A DNA stretch of 64,000 bases from Piezodorus guildinii (GCA_023052935.1 CM041293.1:55292725-55356724), one strand, 5' to 3'; positions 1 through 11,725 are shown, counted from the stretch's first letter. Made by a program: numbers and translations. Notes: a model not told the origin generated them from the sequence alone.

Positions 1-480
1 TATATATATTATTCAACATTGAAATCATATTTACAGTCTTAGTGATTTAGGTGTACAATATAATGGAGGAAAGCTGAAACAATTAATATATACTCAAATT
101 GTATATATATGAATTAGTATATTTAGAGGATTTTGTTTCAAAATTTGAGGGCTTTCGTTTTAAGATTTGTAGAATAGGAATGAAAAAAAAAATCCGTTTG
201 TTTGGTGACTGTGACATTTCTCCGAATCTACATAAAAATTCTACGGTATGCATAGATGATTTTAACGTCGAGACGTTGATATCAGCTGGTTATTTTAAAA
301 ATGGTGGCCGTTTCAAAATGACTCAGTTATTTTTGAAGATTGAGAATAAATTTACTAGTATTTTTTAACAGAAGTGAGAATTATCATAAAAAATAAAAGA
401 ATCAAAATTGAAATATTACTTATAAATACGAAAATAGCTCAGTTATTTCTAAAAACATGTAAAGAGTTTTAGAATCACTA

Positions 481-745
481 AAGCACGATGGGGTTACCTG
501 TAGCATGGTGATTAGCATAACAGCCACCTATGCTAAAAGTCCCGGATTCAAAACTGCAGGTGGCCGTAGGATTTTTTAATGGAAGTAAAAAATCCTTAGT
601 TATGCCGTCCTTCGGAGGGGACGTTAAAAGGTGGTCCCGAGCCTGTGCAATGTCAGGTACTCGTTAAAGATTCCTGTTCTAATTAAACCTGGATAGGCAA
701 AATTTAGGATTCCCACTGTAGCATCATCCGATTAGCCATAGCAGC
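481..745 (+). repeat. tRNA-related SINE-like segment inside family Y
   Basis: The segment starts with an A-box-like stretch (TGGTGATTAGCATA) and, about 45 bases later, a B-box-like stretch (GGATTCAAAAC, 544-554), the spacing of a tRNA-derived pol III promoter. A GC-richer body follows and the end runs GACGTTAAATAAAATAA, a typical A-rich SINE tail. A near-identical inverted copy lies at 4218-4500. No clean TSD was found, and the B box departs from consensus, so this could be an integral part of family Y rather than a separate insertion. Confidence 0.45.
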
Positions 746-1467
746 ATAAAGAGACGTTAAATAAAATAATCAAATAAACTCTAAACAAATAAAATCACGA
801 TAAACAAAAAACATCTATATAATTCTGCAAAATTAAAAAAAGAATTATTGAAATTGGTTCAGATCCAGCAGAGATACGTTTTGAAAGTAACAGCGGTGAT
901 ATTTTATTTTTCTTTGAATTATTTGTTGCTTTTGGTATCAGTTAATTGGCTATAAACAGTTATACCCTAATAAAATTATTTGGAAATAATAAACCATTGT
1001 GTAAGTATTTTTTTCTTCTTTAAATGGACATGGATTCTTTTTTTTTTTTTTAATTTTATTTAAATTTAATGTATACACTAGAATTTCAGATCAGAATTAT
1101 TTTATTTCGCAAGATCTTAAGTAGTAGATCTTAAGTTTTCTTTGGAATAGCGATGGTTTTTTTTATCCTATAATGATTTTATTCTGACTTAAAATTATAT
1201 AAAATTAATTAAAGAAATTCGGTATGTTTCAATACGGTTCTCAATAGGATGAAACTTGTGTGATTTTTTAAAACTGTGTATGTATGAAGTGTTACGTTTT
1301 TATTATAAATTCAGGCCATCTTTATTAGAGATCTGAAGTTTTTCTAATAAATTTCTTAATCGATTTTATTTATATGTGTATTTATTAATTATTCTGCAGA
1401 ATAGCTACGTAGGAAAATTTAACATTCGTGGAAAATCAAATACCAAAGACGATTTTATTTTATTTTT

Positions 1468-1990
1468 TAATAATAAAATAACTGGGTTATGGGCATATTC
1501 ATGTGTAAAATTTCAATTTTTTTTCTGTTCATTTTTTTATTATACGCGGTTTTTTGGTTAAAAAAAAACATATAAACTTTTATCTTGGAAAATGACGGAG
1601 TTAAGGGCATATATATATAGCCCAGATTTAAACTTTTTTACATTTATTTTTGTTTATCGCGCTTTACTGGTTCTGATACACTACATATTTTTCTCTACAA
1701 TCAAAAATAACTGGGTTATGGGCATATTCATGTGTAAAATTTCAATTTTTTTTCTGTTCATTTTTTTATTATACGCGGTTTTTTGGTTAAAAAAACACAA
1801 CTTTTTCTCCATCTTCGAAAGTAATGCAACAAGCGTATAAATATAGCCAAGAATTCATTTTTTTCTAATCTTCAAATATAACTGAGTTATGGGCGTAATT
1901 ATGTATAAAATTTATATATAGTTCTTGTCTTTTTTTTTATCTTTTTCGTGATTATTCGCGGTTTTATGGTTAAAAACACTAATAATTTAT
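1468..1990. repeat. Tandem array of about 170-230 bp AT-rich units
   Basis: The phrase ACTGGGTTATGGGC (or ACTGAGTTATGGGC) recurs at 1481, 1710 and 1881. Each is followed by a T-rich run, ATTATWCGCGGTTTT and a GGTTAAAAA stretch. The first two units are almost identical over more than 90 bases; the third is diverged. A further degenerate unit lies in the outer arms (about 320-460 and 4515-4650). This is the internal repeat of family Y. No coding potential is seen. Confidence 0.6.
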
Positions 1991-3504
1991 TTCTCTATCA
2001 TTAAAAATAATTGAGTTATTGATTCAAATCAATTTTAATCGGCCGCCATTTAAAATAACCAGCTGATATCAACGTCTAGGTCTTAGGATCATCGTTGCAT
2101 GCCCTAGAAATAATGTGTAGAATTAAAAAAAAAATTGTCCAGTAGTTTTTGAGTAATACCGCGGATGTGGGACAAACGGAATTTTGTTTATTCTTTATTC
2201 TGGTTCTACTTGTTGTTAAACGTGCTTCGTAGAACGGTCAAAAAGTAAGCCCTCAAATTTTGAGGTGGAGAGGGTAATGTTTTGTTCGATAATAAAGGTT
2301 CATTATTAAAAATAATAAACCAAAAATTGTTAAATGTGTTTAGTAAAAAAGTTAATAATGATTCCTCAATTAAACGACAATATCTTCCTAAATATTCCTC
2401 TATAATCAAGAAAGAGAAATAGCATTCAAGCAATATGCTATTTTACATTTTTGAATTATGCAGATTCCTTTTGGGAAATAGCTATTAAAACTAAAACCTG
2501 ATTCCTAGCAACTCAATACTAAATACCTTTTCTTTTATACCTTCATACATATTATTTGAGAACAATTTTCGAAAAAAATCAAGAATACCATATATTACTA
2601 AATAAATAGAATCGTTATTATTAATTATATTCCTTATAACCAATATTACTTATGCAAACTTCAAATTTTTTTTACAATTGTCTCCACGGTAAAACAGATA
2701 ATTAAATTAGAACTACATAAGTAATAACATAAAACGGTTGATATGCATCTATCTCAAAAGAAAAAACTGCCATTACAAAACAATGGATTAAGCAATATGT
2801 CATTGTATTTGGCAATGGAATATTTTACAAATTTAAATTTCAGATTCGGATTTTACTAAACTCAGTTTGCAATACTACGATTTGAATAATAATGGATATA
2901 TTTATAATCGTATCATTCTTTTTAGCCAGGAAGAAGACCTACGATTTGGGACAAAACCTTGGCAAAGTAATAATTAGATAAGACTATTTGATTATCTTTT
3001 AGAGCTCCAGTTGGCTAATAATCAAACATCAGTTGTAAGAAGAAGAAATGAACTTAACATAAGCAAATTTAAACTATTAATTCTTAGTTGGTATGTCATT
3101 TTAAAATACTAATATATACTTTTCAACTATCCACACAAAATTCAAGCTGAATAACAATTTCAGTGCAGTTTAAATTTTCCTTAGCTGTTTTTGAGGTAAT
3201 GAAGGAAAAAATCTCTCTCCCCTCCCCCCCTAAAATACAAGATCTTTTGTATTGTTAAGTCTAATATTAAAAACATAAAATATCTAAAACAGATTTATAT
3301 TTAACTTTGGGATATGCTCTTAGTAACTCATAATCATAACTAATAAATAGTAACTCATAACTCATAACTTTAATAAACGGAGTACATATTTTCCATTTGA
3401 TATTCTTCTGATTATGAAAGATTATAGTATGACATATGGGAAACATATGTTATATGTATTTAAAATATAAATAAATATTTTAGTTCGGCTTTGTATTTCT
3501 AATG

Positions 3505-4735
3505 AAAAAATAAAATAAAATCGTCTTTGGTATTTGATTTTCCACGAATGTTAAATTTTCCTACGTAGCTATTCTGCAGAATAATTAATAAATACACATA
3601 TAAATAAAATCGATTAAGAAATTTATTAGAAAAACTTCAGATCTCTAATAAAGATGGCCTGAATTTATAATAAAAACGTAACACTCATACATACACAGTT
3701 TTAAAAAATCACACAAGTTTCATCCTATTGAGAACCGTATTGGAACATACCGAATTTTTTAAATTAATTTTATATAATTTTAAGTCAGAATAAAATCATT
3801 ATAGGATAAAAAAAACCATCGCTATTCCAAAGAAAACTTAAGATCTACTACTTAAGATCTTGCGATATAAAATAATTCTGATCTGAAATTCTAGTGTATA
3901 CATTAAATTTAAATAAAATTAAAAAAAAAAAAAAAGAATCCATGTCCATTTAAAGAAGAAAAAAATCCTTACACTATGGTTTATTATTTCCAAATAATTT
4001 TATTAGGGTATAACTGTTTATAGCCAATTAACTGATACCAAAAGCAACAAATAATTCAAAGAAAAATAAAATATCACCGCTGTTACTTTCAAAACGTATC
4101 TCTGCTGGATCTGAACCAATTTCAATAATTCTTTTTTTAATTTTGCAGAATTATATAGATGTTTTTTGTTTATCGTGATTTTATTTGTTTAGAGTTTATT
4201 TGATTATTTTATTTAACGTCTCTTTATGCTGCTATGGCTAATCGGATGATGCTACAGTGGGAATCCTAAATTTTGCATATCCAGGTTTAATTAGAACAGG
4301 AATCTTTAACGAGTACCTGACATTGCACAGACTCGGGACCACCTTTTAACGTCCCCTCCGAAGGACGGCATAACTAAGGATTTTTTACTTCCATTAAAAA
4401 ATCCTAGGGCCACCTGCAGTTTTGAATCCGGGACCTTTAGCATAGGTGGCTGTTATGCTAATCACCATGCTACAGGTAACCCCATCGTGCTTTAGTGATT
4501 CTAAAACTCTTTACATGTTTTTAGAAATAACTGAGCTATTTTCGTATTTATAAGTAATATTTCAATTTTGATTCTTTTATTTTTTATGATAATTCGCACT
4601 TCTGTTAAAAAAATACTAGTAAATTTATTCTCAATCTTCAAAAATAACTGAGTCATTTTGAATCGGCCACCATTTTTAAAATAACCAGCTGATATCAACG
4701 TCTCGACGTTAAAATCATCTATGCATACCGTAGAA
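3505..4735. repeat. Repeat family Y, copy 2, inverted relative to copy 1
   Basis: This 1.23-kb stretch is the near-identical reverse complement of 239-1467, with scattered substitutions and short indels (for example one poly-A length difference). Together the two arms form a long inverted repeat around a 2.0-kb spacer. The outer end at 4735 has the same terminal TTCTACGG (reverse strand) as copy 1. The inner end at 3505 breaks at an A/T run, so copy 2 looks truncated or part of a segmental inversion. Confidence 0.6.
4218..4500 (-). repeat. SINE-like segment, inverted copy of 481-745
   Basis: This is the reverse complement of the SINE-like sequence in family Y copy 1, retaining the A- and B-box-like motifs and the GACGTTAAATAA tail. 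It sits at the equivalent position of copy 2, so it was duplicated with the family Y arm and is not an independent insertion. Confidence 0.45.
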
Positions 4736-5182
4736 CTGGAAACATTAAAAAACAATGGGATAGATACTGAATAAAACTATTTTTTTTAAAAAAGGATGTT
4801 GTTGAGTGTTTTATTGATCACCTGTACTGGCGAAATCCAATCTTCTGTGAGGGAGGGCTAGATCGCGGTAATCAGCTTCTTAGGTTGCAGCATGGGGGCC
4901 ATATGAAAAAATAATCAGATGGCTGTTAAATGTACTCCATATCAAAGAAATAGTACAAATAATTAGATGGAAACAGTCATTTTTGTCATATACCCCATTA
5001 GTTTTAAGTATTTATTTTACTGCTAACCTATATATAGTGTGTTATCATCAGTGAAAGCGGCTAAAAAAAGACTCATATGACGTCGAATGAAAATTTTAAA
5101 GTTTTGATACAAAAATTATAATAACAACGAAAAGATAAAAGACTCGAATGTGTCTTTTTCTTGCTGCCTTTGCTTAAAGTGC

Positions 5183-5213
5183 CCAGACGGTGACTCACAA
5201 TATGAATCGAAAC
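5183..5213 (+). ncRNA. Degenerate hammerhead-ribozyme-like motif, unit 1
   Basis: The 3' core GAAACGTTGGC (5209-5219) is intact, but the CUGAUGA box has decayed to CAGACGG and stem II is imperfect. It is the first of three similar units in about 300 bases. It is recognisable only by comparison with the intact unit at 5446-5476. Confidence 0.35.
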
Positions 5214-5249
5214 GTTGGCAAAACAGTATTGATATGTATCTCTTTTGCT

Positions 5250-5280
5250 CTGATGATGCCTCACAGGCTTGAGCCGAAAC
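5250..5280 (+). ncRNA. Hammerhead-ribozyme-like motif, unit 2
   Basis: CUGAUGA (5250-5256) is followed by a stem-loop-like stretch with GCCTC and GAGCC halves and then GAAAC (5276-5280). This matches the conserved hammerhead core order CUGAUGA, stem II, GAAA. Penelope-like retroelements are known to carry such motifs in their terminal regions. I could not identify the NUH cleavage site or stems I and III with confidence, so activity is not claimed. Confidence 0.5.
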
Positions 5281-5445
5281 GTCTGCAAAATTAAAATATT
5301 AAAAAAAATTCCGACCCTGATTATTTCTACAAAAAAATCTCTTATGAGAAGGTTTTATTTATTTAAGATTTAATAGTTTGCAATATTTTGTTGAGGGTGT
5401 ATAGTCATATTAATATGTATCTCTTTTGTTCTGATGTTTGTAGCC

Positions 5446-5476
5446 CTGATGATGGCTCACAGGCTTGAGCCGAAAC
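5446..5476 (+). ncRNA. Hammerhead-ribozyme-like motif, unit 3 (best stem II)
   Basis: CUGAUGA (5446-5452), a perfect 5-bp stem II (GGCTC at 5454-5458 pairing with GAGCC at 5467-5471), then GAAAC (5472-5476) and GTTGGC. The downstream sequence, ending TGATTCCTGACTATTCCACC, is shared with 12600-12640, so these units are terminal fragments of one Penelope-type family. The minimal core is intact; outer stems were not verified. Confidence 0.55.
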
Positions 5477-6059
5477 GTTGGCAAAATTAAAAACTTTTCA
5501 AAAATGAATGATTCCTGACTATTCCACCTATAATAGTTTGCAATATTAATAATTATTTATTAATATTTAATCATTCGTGTTTTTCCTTTTTGTCCAAGTA
5601 AACAGATTTTCTGAGACTTAATTTTTTCTCCATAATATTCACCAGATGTTTTCGGAAGGCGTCTAATAAAATTTTATTTCTCTTAATATTTGAGAAGTTC
5701 TGGTTTTGTATGATTTTACAAGGCAATAAAAGAAGACTGGCCATTTTGTGAGCCTAGAAGAGACCCATAGCAGGTAGAAGATGTCAGATAGAAAATACAA
5801 CCCTGCATCTAGGCCGTCCACTGACAGCACTATATCATCAAATGTTTCATTTTCACAACATCCTTCACTTTGGAATTCCTATTTTTCTCTTTCTTTGTTC
5901 TCTTTGTTTATTTTACAAATTAATAACAACGATATAATAGTTGTAATTTCACCATACGTATGTGAAATACACTATGAGAAAATATTGCTATCTCAATTTT
6001 TTTTAATTTTGCTTCTTCCTTTGTTTTTAGTGTAGGTTTAGCTCAAAAACAAAAAATAT

Positions 6060-7283
6060 GGTGAGTGCAACACACGACTTTCACTTACCTCCATTGTTAA
6101 AATCAATTTAGATCTTTTTTTTAATACATTTAGAGATGCAAATAAATTTTTAAAGTATTAATTAAATTGAATTTCAATAGAAACTTGTTTTTCATTAAAT
6201 AATATTTTACATAATTATCTACGACAATCAGTTTCTTTTATCGGCTATTCATCACTCTGCGTTAACTTCTACAATTTTGTGTAAAATATAATATTTTTTA
6301 TTAAATATTTAGCTTTCCGACGGTATATTAAACGTCTATATTACAGTTTTTATGCCCAAAAAACACGAAATTTGCAGTAAAAAAATTGTTTGTTCTTTTC
6401 TCCTTTAGTTTGTTATCAAATTAGTTCAACTTGTACATATGGCCGTTTTTTACTTTCACTTACTATATATAGTAAGGGGAAGTATTGCGATCGTGAAAAT
6501 TTTCGAATTCCAGTTTTCAACGGAAATACACGTTTTAGGGTCCCCTGAGTCCAAATAACCAAGAAACTGAAATTTCATATTTAAGACAACTATACGCCCG
6601 AGACGTGACAAAACTTTTTTCATCTAAATGAGCCTACCAGAAGAGGCACTTTATATCATGCATTTTGTACCTTTTTTCGATTTTCTCGAAAACGGTTCCG
6701 ACGATTTTGATTGAACTCGCAATATCGATGTAAAATTTAATGGGCTTTAATATCATGTAGGTTTTATTTAGATAAAAATGGTCTGACAGGGCTTAAATGC
6801 CAATATTTTAAATTGTCTTCCTCTAAAGTACCTTTAATTTTGTAGATTCAATAATAATAACTAGATTATCTTGTTAACGCTGATGAAAAACTGGTAAATA
6901 TATAAATTGAATAAATTCGATACCCAACTAAAGGAGTAAACAGAAAAAATATTTTGTAACGCAATTTTTCGTTTTTGAACATAAGAGCAGTAATATACAT
7001 GTATGATATACCGTTGGTAAACTAAAGATTTTAGAAAAAATATGATCTCATGCACAAGCTTTTAAAAGATAATAGAGAGTGATGAAATGAACATAAAACT
7101 AACTGATTATATTAGATGATAATATAATAGATTTTTTAATAAAACACATGTTTCTATATAAATTTAATTTAATTAATTGCTTAATAGTTTCACGTATTTT
7201 GATCTCTAAATGTTTTTGAAAATTCTTTCATTAATTTTAAAAATCGAGGTAAGTGAAAGTCGTGTGTTGCCCGCACCAGATTT
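6060..7283. repeat. Family X repeat, copy 1: partial inverted unit plus full unit
   Basis: The right part (about 6446-7283) runs from a CACTTACTATATATAGTAAG end, through GCGATCGTGAAAATTTTCGAATTCC, to an end reading AGGTAAGTGAAAGTCGTGTG then TTGCCCGCACCAGATTTT. The left part (6060-6445) is the reverse complement of the right-hand 400 bp, so the unit folds back on itself. Family X recurs at least six more times in the window. No protein is encoded. The ends are mutually inverted around CACTTACC/GGTAAGTG, which suggests a foldback or MITE-like element. Confidence 0.6.
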
Positions 7284-7284
7284 T

Positions 7285-7824
7285 TTTTTTACAGTAGCAT
7301 AAAGTGACTTTAAATAAATAAATAAACAATAAATGTTTATTTAAACTATAAATTAATTAAAATCATTCTTCTCTCCAATGCAACTTATACCCAACCTAAA
7401 AATAAAAGTAATTAAAATAAGACATAAAAAGAAACTGTTAACAATAGAACAGCAGCTTCTGAAATTTTTTTAAAATGAAATGAATGATGCCTCAAATGAA
7501 ATTTGTGAGAATATGTGGATGCCAGAGTATAATATAGGGGGATAAAATTATAAAATATAGAAGGAACAAAGTGGCCATACAAAAAATATTAACTGTTAAA
7601 ATTGAAAGACTGATTATTCATCAAATGAGAAAAAAAAATATCCTCAAATGAATAAACCCAAGCTTATTTATGAATTTTTTGGAACTTCTAGATGCACAAT
7701 AAGTGTTTCAACTGTTCACAACATTTTAAAAAGATATGATGAAAAGTAACACATGGAAAAAGAAAAAGTCTTTCAGCAGGCTATAAGAGAATAGGTTGAA
7801 TGTCTGTAAACATAAAAAAAAAAA
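7285..7824 (+). pseudogene. Tc1/mariner-like transposase fossil (N-terminal part)
   Basis: Frames with stops and shifts read a helix-turn-helix-type stretch (KIERLIIHQ, then KPKLIYEFF, STVHNILKRYDEK), matching the N-terminal DNA-binding part of Tc1-like transposases. Nearly the same sequence appears inverted at 46790-47340, and a diverged copy lies at 45450-45760. Both sides abut family X ends, so it lies between two X units. It cannot make a functional transposase. Confidence 0.55.
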
Positions 7825-8928
7825 AATCTGGTGCGGGCAACACACGACTTTCACTTACCTAAATTTTTAAAATCAATGAAAGAATTTTCAAATACAGTTA
7901 AAAAATACGCGAAATTATTAAGGAATTAATCAAATTAAATTTCTATAGAAACATGTGTTTTATTAAAAAATCAATTATATTATTATCTTAAATAATCAGT
8001 AAGCTTTATATTATTTTCATCACTCTCCAATAACTTTTAAAAGCTTGTGTATGAGATGATAATTTTTCTAAAATCTTGTTCAAAAACAAAAAATTGCATT
8101 AAAAAAATATTTTTTCTGTTTTCTCCTTTAGTTGGGTATCGAATTTATTCAATTTATATATTTACCAGTTTTTCATCAGCGTTAACAAGATAATCTAGTT
8201 GTGTGGTAACTCCCGGGCGGAAACGGTAAGTCCTATGAAACTGAAATTTCATATTTAAGACAACTATATGCCCGAGACGTGACAAAACTTTTTTCATCAA
8301 AATGAGCCTACCAGAAGAGGCACTTTATATCATGCATTTTTCACCTTTTTTCGATTTTCTCAAAAACGGTTCCGACAATTTTGATTAAACTCGCTATATC
8401 GATGTAAAATTTAATGGGCTTTAATATCATGTAGGTTTTATTAAGATAAAAATGGTCTGACAGGGCTTAAATGCCAATATTTTAAATTTTCTTCCCCTAA
8501 AGTACCTTTAATTTTGTAGATTCAATAATAATTTCTAGATTATCTTGTTAACGCTGATGAAAAACTGGTAAATATATAAATTGAATAAATTCGATACCCA
8601 ACTAAAGGAGAAAACAGAAAAAATATTTTTTTAATGCAATTTTTCATTTTTGAACATAAGAGCAGTAATATACATGTATGTATATACCATTGGAAAGCTA
8701 AAGATTTTAGAAAAATTATCATCTCATACACAATCAATTGATACAAGTGATTATTTAAGATAATAAGGTAATCAATTTTTTAATAAAACTTATGTTTTTA
8801 TAGAAATTCCATTTAATTAATTGTTTAATGATTTCACTCATTTTTATATCTAACTGTATTTGAAAATTCTTTAATTTATTCTAAAAATGGAGGTAAGTGA
8901 AAGTCGTGTGTTGCTTGCACCAGATTTT
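7825..8928. repeat. Family X repeat, copy 2: perfect foldback structure
   Basis: The left arm (7825-8207) begins ATCTGGTGCGGGCAACACAC and the right arm (about 8537-8928) is its reverse complement, ending GTTGCTTGCACCAGATTTT. The loop (8208-8536) holds the middle of the X unit, including GCCCGAGACGTGACAAAAC and GGCTTTAATATCATGTAGG. The arms are near identical, so the transcript or single strand would form a hairpin of about 390 bp. No ORF. Confidence 0.65.
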
Positions 8929-8930
8929 TA

Positions 8931-9250
8931 GCAATCAGATGATATGGTTAATTTTATGAAACCTGCAAAATTAAAGGTACTTTAGAGGAATAAAATATCG
9001 TAATTTAAGCGCTTTCCGACTATTTCAATCAGAATGAAACCTACGGGATTTTAAAGCCCATTAATTTTTACATCGATATAGCGTGTTAAATCAAGATCGT
9101 TATAACCGTTTTTTTTTTTTAAAACGTATAAAAGGTGGAAAATGCAGGTATTAAGTGGCTCTTCTGGTTAGCTAATTTTTATGAAAAACTTGCTGGAACG
9201 TCTCGGGCGTATAGATGTCTTAAATATTAAATTTCAGTTTTATACAACTT
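8931..9250 (-). repeat. Family X repeat, copy 3, left part (interrupted by LINE)
   Basis: Reverse-oriented family X sequence: GAAACCTACGGGATTTTAAAG and CGTCTCGGGCGTATAGATG match copy 1 in inverted order. The copy resumes at about 11541 after the nested LINE and ends near 11725. Confidence 0.6.
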
Positions 9251-9421
9251 TGGACAAACACGGAATCAAATCGATCATGTTTTAATACAATACAGCTGGC
9301 AAAGTAGCATAATTAATGTGAGATCGTATCGCGTAATCGTAATCGCGAAACTTCGACAAAAACTAAATACAAAAAAGAGAACACCGAACTATATTCGTTC
9401 GAGAATTTTGATTTAGTTAAA

Positions 9422-9835
9422 TTGAACAACCTCGAAATTAGAAAACAATTCGCGATAGAAGTAAAAAATCGGTTCGAAGCTTTGGAATCTTCAGACGAGG
9501 AACACAGAGATGTAAACAAATTATGGGTAGGAATCAGGGATAATATTAAAGAGGTCGATAATTTATGTCTTGGAAAAATCGAAAATAAAAAGAACAAACC
9601 TTGGTTCGACAGGGATTGTCAAAATATGTGCGAAAAAAGAAAAACCGCTAAACTGAATTCCTTAAATAATCCAAGCGATAATAATGTGGCTTATTTTCGG
9701 TTAGTAAAGAATGACACTTCAAAACTCTTAAAAAAAAAGAAAAGAGAGTATCTTAAAGGCAAAATAATAGAAATAGAAAAACACAGAAACGAAAATAACG
9801 TAAGAGAGATGTACAAAGGTATAAAAATCGCGTAA
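9422..9835 (+). pseudogene. LINE endonuclease-RT linker fragment
   Basis: A 137-residue open stretch, rich in Lys and Glu, containing KPWFDRDC followed by a charged helical region, is the typical linker between the APE endonuclease and the reverse transcriptase in RTE-like LINEs. It is in a different frame from the reverse transcriptase that follows at 10029, so at least one frameshift lies between 9835 and 10029. Confidence 0.6.
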
Positions 9836-10028
9836 AAAGATTTGAACCTCAATTGAATGCGGTTAAAGATGCAATAACAATATAATTGCGGATCCTTCTG
9901 AGACATTAAATAAATTTAAACAACACTTAGACGGCATCTTAAATACGGAAAATAATAATCAATCTCCTCTCTCTGAATATCAGAGCGCTGAACCATGGAT
10001 AGACGCACCTAGTAAAGAGGGAGTCGAA

Positions 10029-11516
10029 ATGGCGATAGGAAAATTAAAACGTTATAAGGCTGCAGGAAATGATAATATCACGAGTGAATTAATCAAGGCG
10101 TGTGGAGAAGCGGGCGTTTCCAAAATACATTTTTTAGTTAAAAAGATCTGGGAAACTGAAAAAATGCCCGAAGAATGGAAAGAATCAATACTTATTCCGA
10201 TTCACAAAAAAGGACCGAGGTCGGATTGTAACAACTATCGTGGGATCTCTCTTCTCCCAGTATGCTATAAAATATTCTCGTCAATTCTAACTAGTCGAAT
10301 CACGGAATACGCTGAGGAAATTATCGGAGATTACCAATGTGGTTTTAGGCGGAATCGCTCGACTATTGACCAAATATTTTCCTTACGTCAAATATTAGAG
10401 AAAAAATTGGAATACAACGGTGTAGTCCATTAACTTTATATCGATTTTAAAAAGGCTTATGATTCAATAGACCGTCAGAAGCTGTATAACATCATGATTG
10501 AACAGGGAATACCTAGAAAATTAGTAAACCTAGTAGAGATGTGTCTGTCGGAAACATTCCATAAAGTTAGAATCGGTCATAATTACTTCGAGAGATTTGA
10601 GGTGCGATCGGGTTTGAAACAGAGTGACTCCCTTTCACCTGTGTTATTTAATATAGCTTTAGAATATGTCATAGAAAGGGTGATGTGTACCGAGAAAGGC
10701 TTATATATGGGTGACAAGATTCCGGTTTTGGGGTATGCAGATGATCTGGTACTGCTAGGTGAAGACACGGAAACCATACAACTAAATAAAAGTGTGTTAA
10801 TAAAAACCGGTAAAGAAATAGGACTCGAATTAAATACCGATAAGACGAAGTATATGATTAGTAGCAGAAACGGTGTCGATCTTGGTGATATTGATGTATC
10901 AGGTCATACTTTTGAACACGTAGAGAAATTCAAGTATTTAGGTTCAATTATAAATAGAAAAAATGAAATCCAGGAAGAAATAAAATCCCGGTTAAAGGTG
11001 GGAAATGCGTGTTATTATTCAGTTGCTAAGTTACTTAGTTCGCGGCTTCTATCTAAAAACTTAAAGATTAGAATTTATAAAACTATTATTCTTCCAACGG
11101 TTCTTTACGGATGTGAAACGTGATCGCTTACTTTGAAGGAGGAACAACGGCTTAAGGTTTTCGAAAATAAGGTATTGCATAAAATATTTGGTCCGAAGAG
11201 AGATGAGACCACTGGGGAGTTTAGAAGGTTGCACAACGCGGAATTGCGGAACTTGCATCCTGTGAATATAATTGAGCTGATTGCATCGCGGAGACTCAAA
11301 TGGGCGAGTAAAGTTGTTGGGCTCGATGACGAGCGGATTCCGAGAAAGTTGGTATTTGCTGATCCGACTGGTAGGCGTCCGAAAGGTAGACCGAAGCGGA
11401 GATGGGAGGATTGCGTTAAGGCTGATCTCGGGAGCTTGGGATTGAATGGTGAACATTGGACGAGTCTGTGTAGGCGGAATTTGGTGGTATCGGCATCGAA
11501 ACTTCGGGTTCGCTAA
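10029..11516 (+). pseudogene. LINE reverse transcriptase with two nonsense codons
   Basis: One frame carries the whole RT domain: NNYRGISLLPVCYKI (fingers), QCGFRRNRSTIDQ, IDFKKAYDS, a G-L-K-Q-S-D-S-L-S-P motif, and the catalytic YADD box in GYADDLVLLG (about 10731-10760). The C-terminal tail has KWASKVVGLDDERIPRKL and GRRPKGRPKRRWEDC, usual for RTE-like elements. It is broken by TAA at 10431-10433 (probably from CAA) and TGA at 11121-11123 (probably from TGG), both in frame. Otherwise it is well preserved, pointing to moderate age. Confidence 0.85.
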
Positions 11517-11540
11517 GCCTATTATTATTATATTATTATT

Positions 11541-11725
11541 TATACGACTTTTCGTTTCCGCGCTAGAGTTACCACACACGCAGACCTTTTATAAGGACTT
11601 AGTGGTTTGTAGTCAGTGGACCTAAAACGTATTATTTCTGTTGAAAACTGGAATTCGTAAATTTTCACGATCGCAATACTTTCCCAACTATATATTTCAT
11701 ATATAGGTTAGTGAAAGTAAAAAAA
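11541..11725 (-). repeat. Family X repeat, copy 3, right part
   Basis: Continuation of copy 3 after the nested LINE. It carries TTTTCGTTTCCGCGCTAGAG, TGGAATTCGTAAATTTTC and ACGATCGCAATACTTTCCC, and ends in TATATAGGTTAGTGAAAGT, the inverted form of the X left end. Confidence 0.6.

Larger units (their letters stand above)
239..2109. repeat. Repeat family Y, copy 1, with imperfect terminal inverted repeats
   Basis: The two ends are inverted copies of each other. The left end at 239-310 and the right end at 2040-2109 both start TTCTA and share the block GACGTTGATATCAGCTGG, followed by a GGCCG-containing stretch. Inside are AT-rich tandem units and a SINE-like segment. There is no open reading frame that looks like a transposase, so this would be a non-autonomous element. 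Flanking bases (AAAAA before, ATAAT after) give no clear TSD. The superfamily is not recognised. The inverted ends are seen directly; calling it a DNA transposon is inference. Confidence 0.5.
9251..11538 (+). mobile_element. 5'-truncated RTE-like LINE inserted in family X copy 3
   Basis: The element starts inside the C-terminal part of an APE-type endonuclease (frame reading NQIDHVLIQ, INVRSYR, VIAKLRQKLNTKKRT), continues through a reverse transcriptase and ends in a short ATT repeat tail. An imperfect TSD (TTATACAACTT at 9240-9250, TTATACGACTT at 11540-11550, one mismatch) brackets it, and family X sequence resumes directly after. The style is that of RTE-like LINEs often annotated in insects as endonuclease-reverse transcriptase. 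A 3' fragment of the same family lies at 21171-21424. The clade assignment is from protein style only. Confidence 0.75.

Noticed and set aside
2925..3048. Possible RTE-like LINE tail (GGAAGAAGACCTACGATTTGGG, then AAGAAGAAGAAATG)
   Set aside because: The match to the LINE C-terminal region is too short and the GAA repeat too common to call.
5073..5288. 71-residue minus-strand frame
   Set aside because: It lies across the hammerhead-like tandem motifs and has no protein-like features.
11061..11579. 172-residue minus-strand frame
   Set aside because: It is the antisense of the LINE reverse transcriptase tail; a shorter copy of the same shadow lies at 21140-21352.
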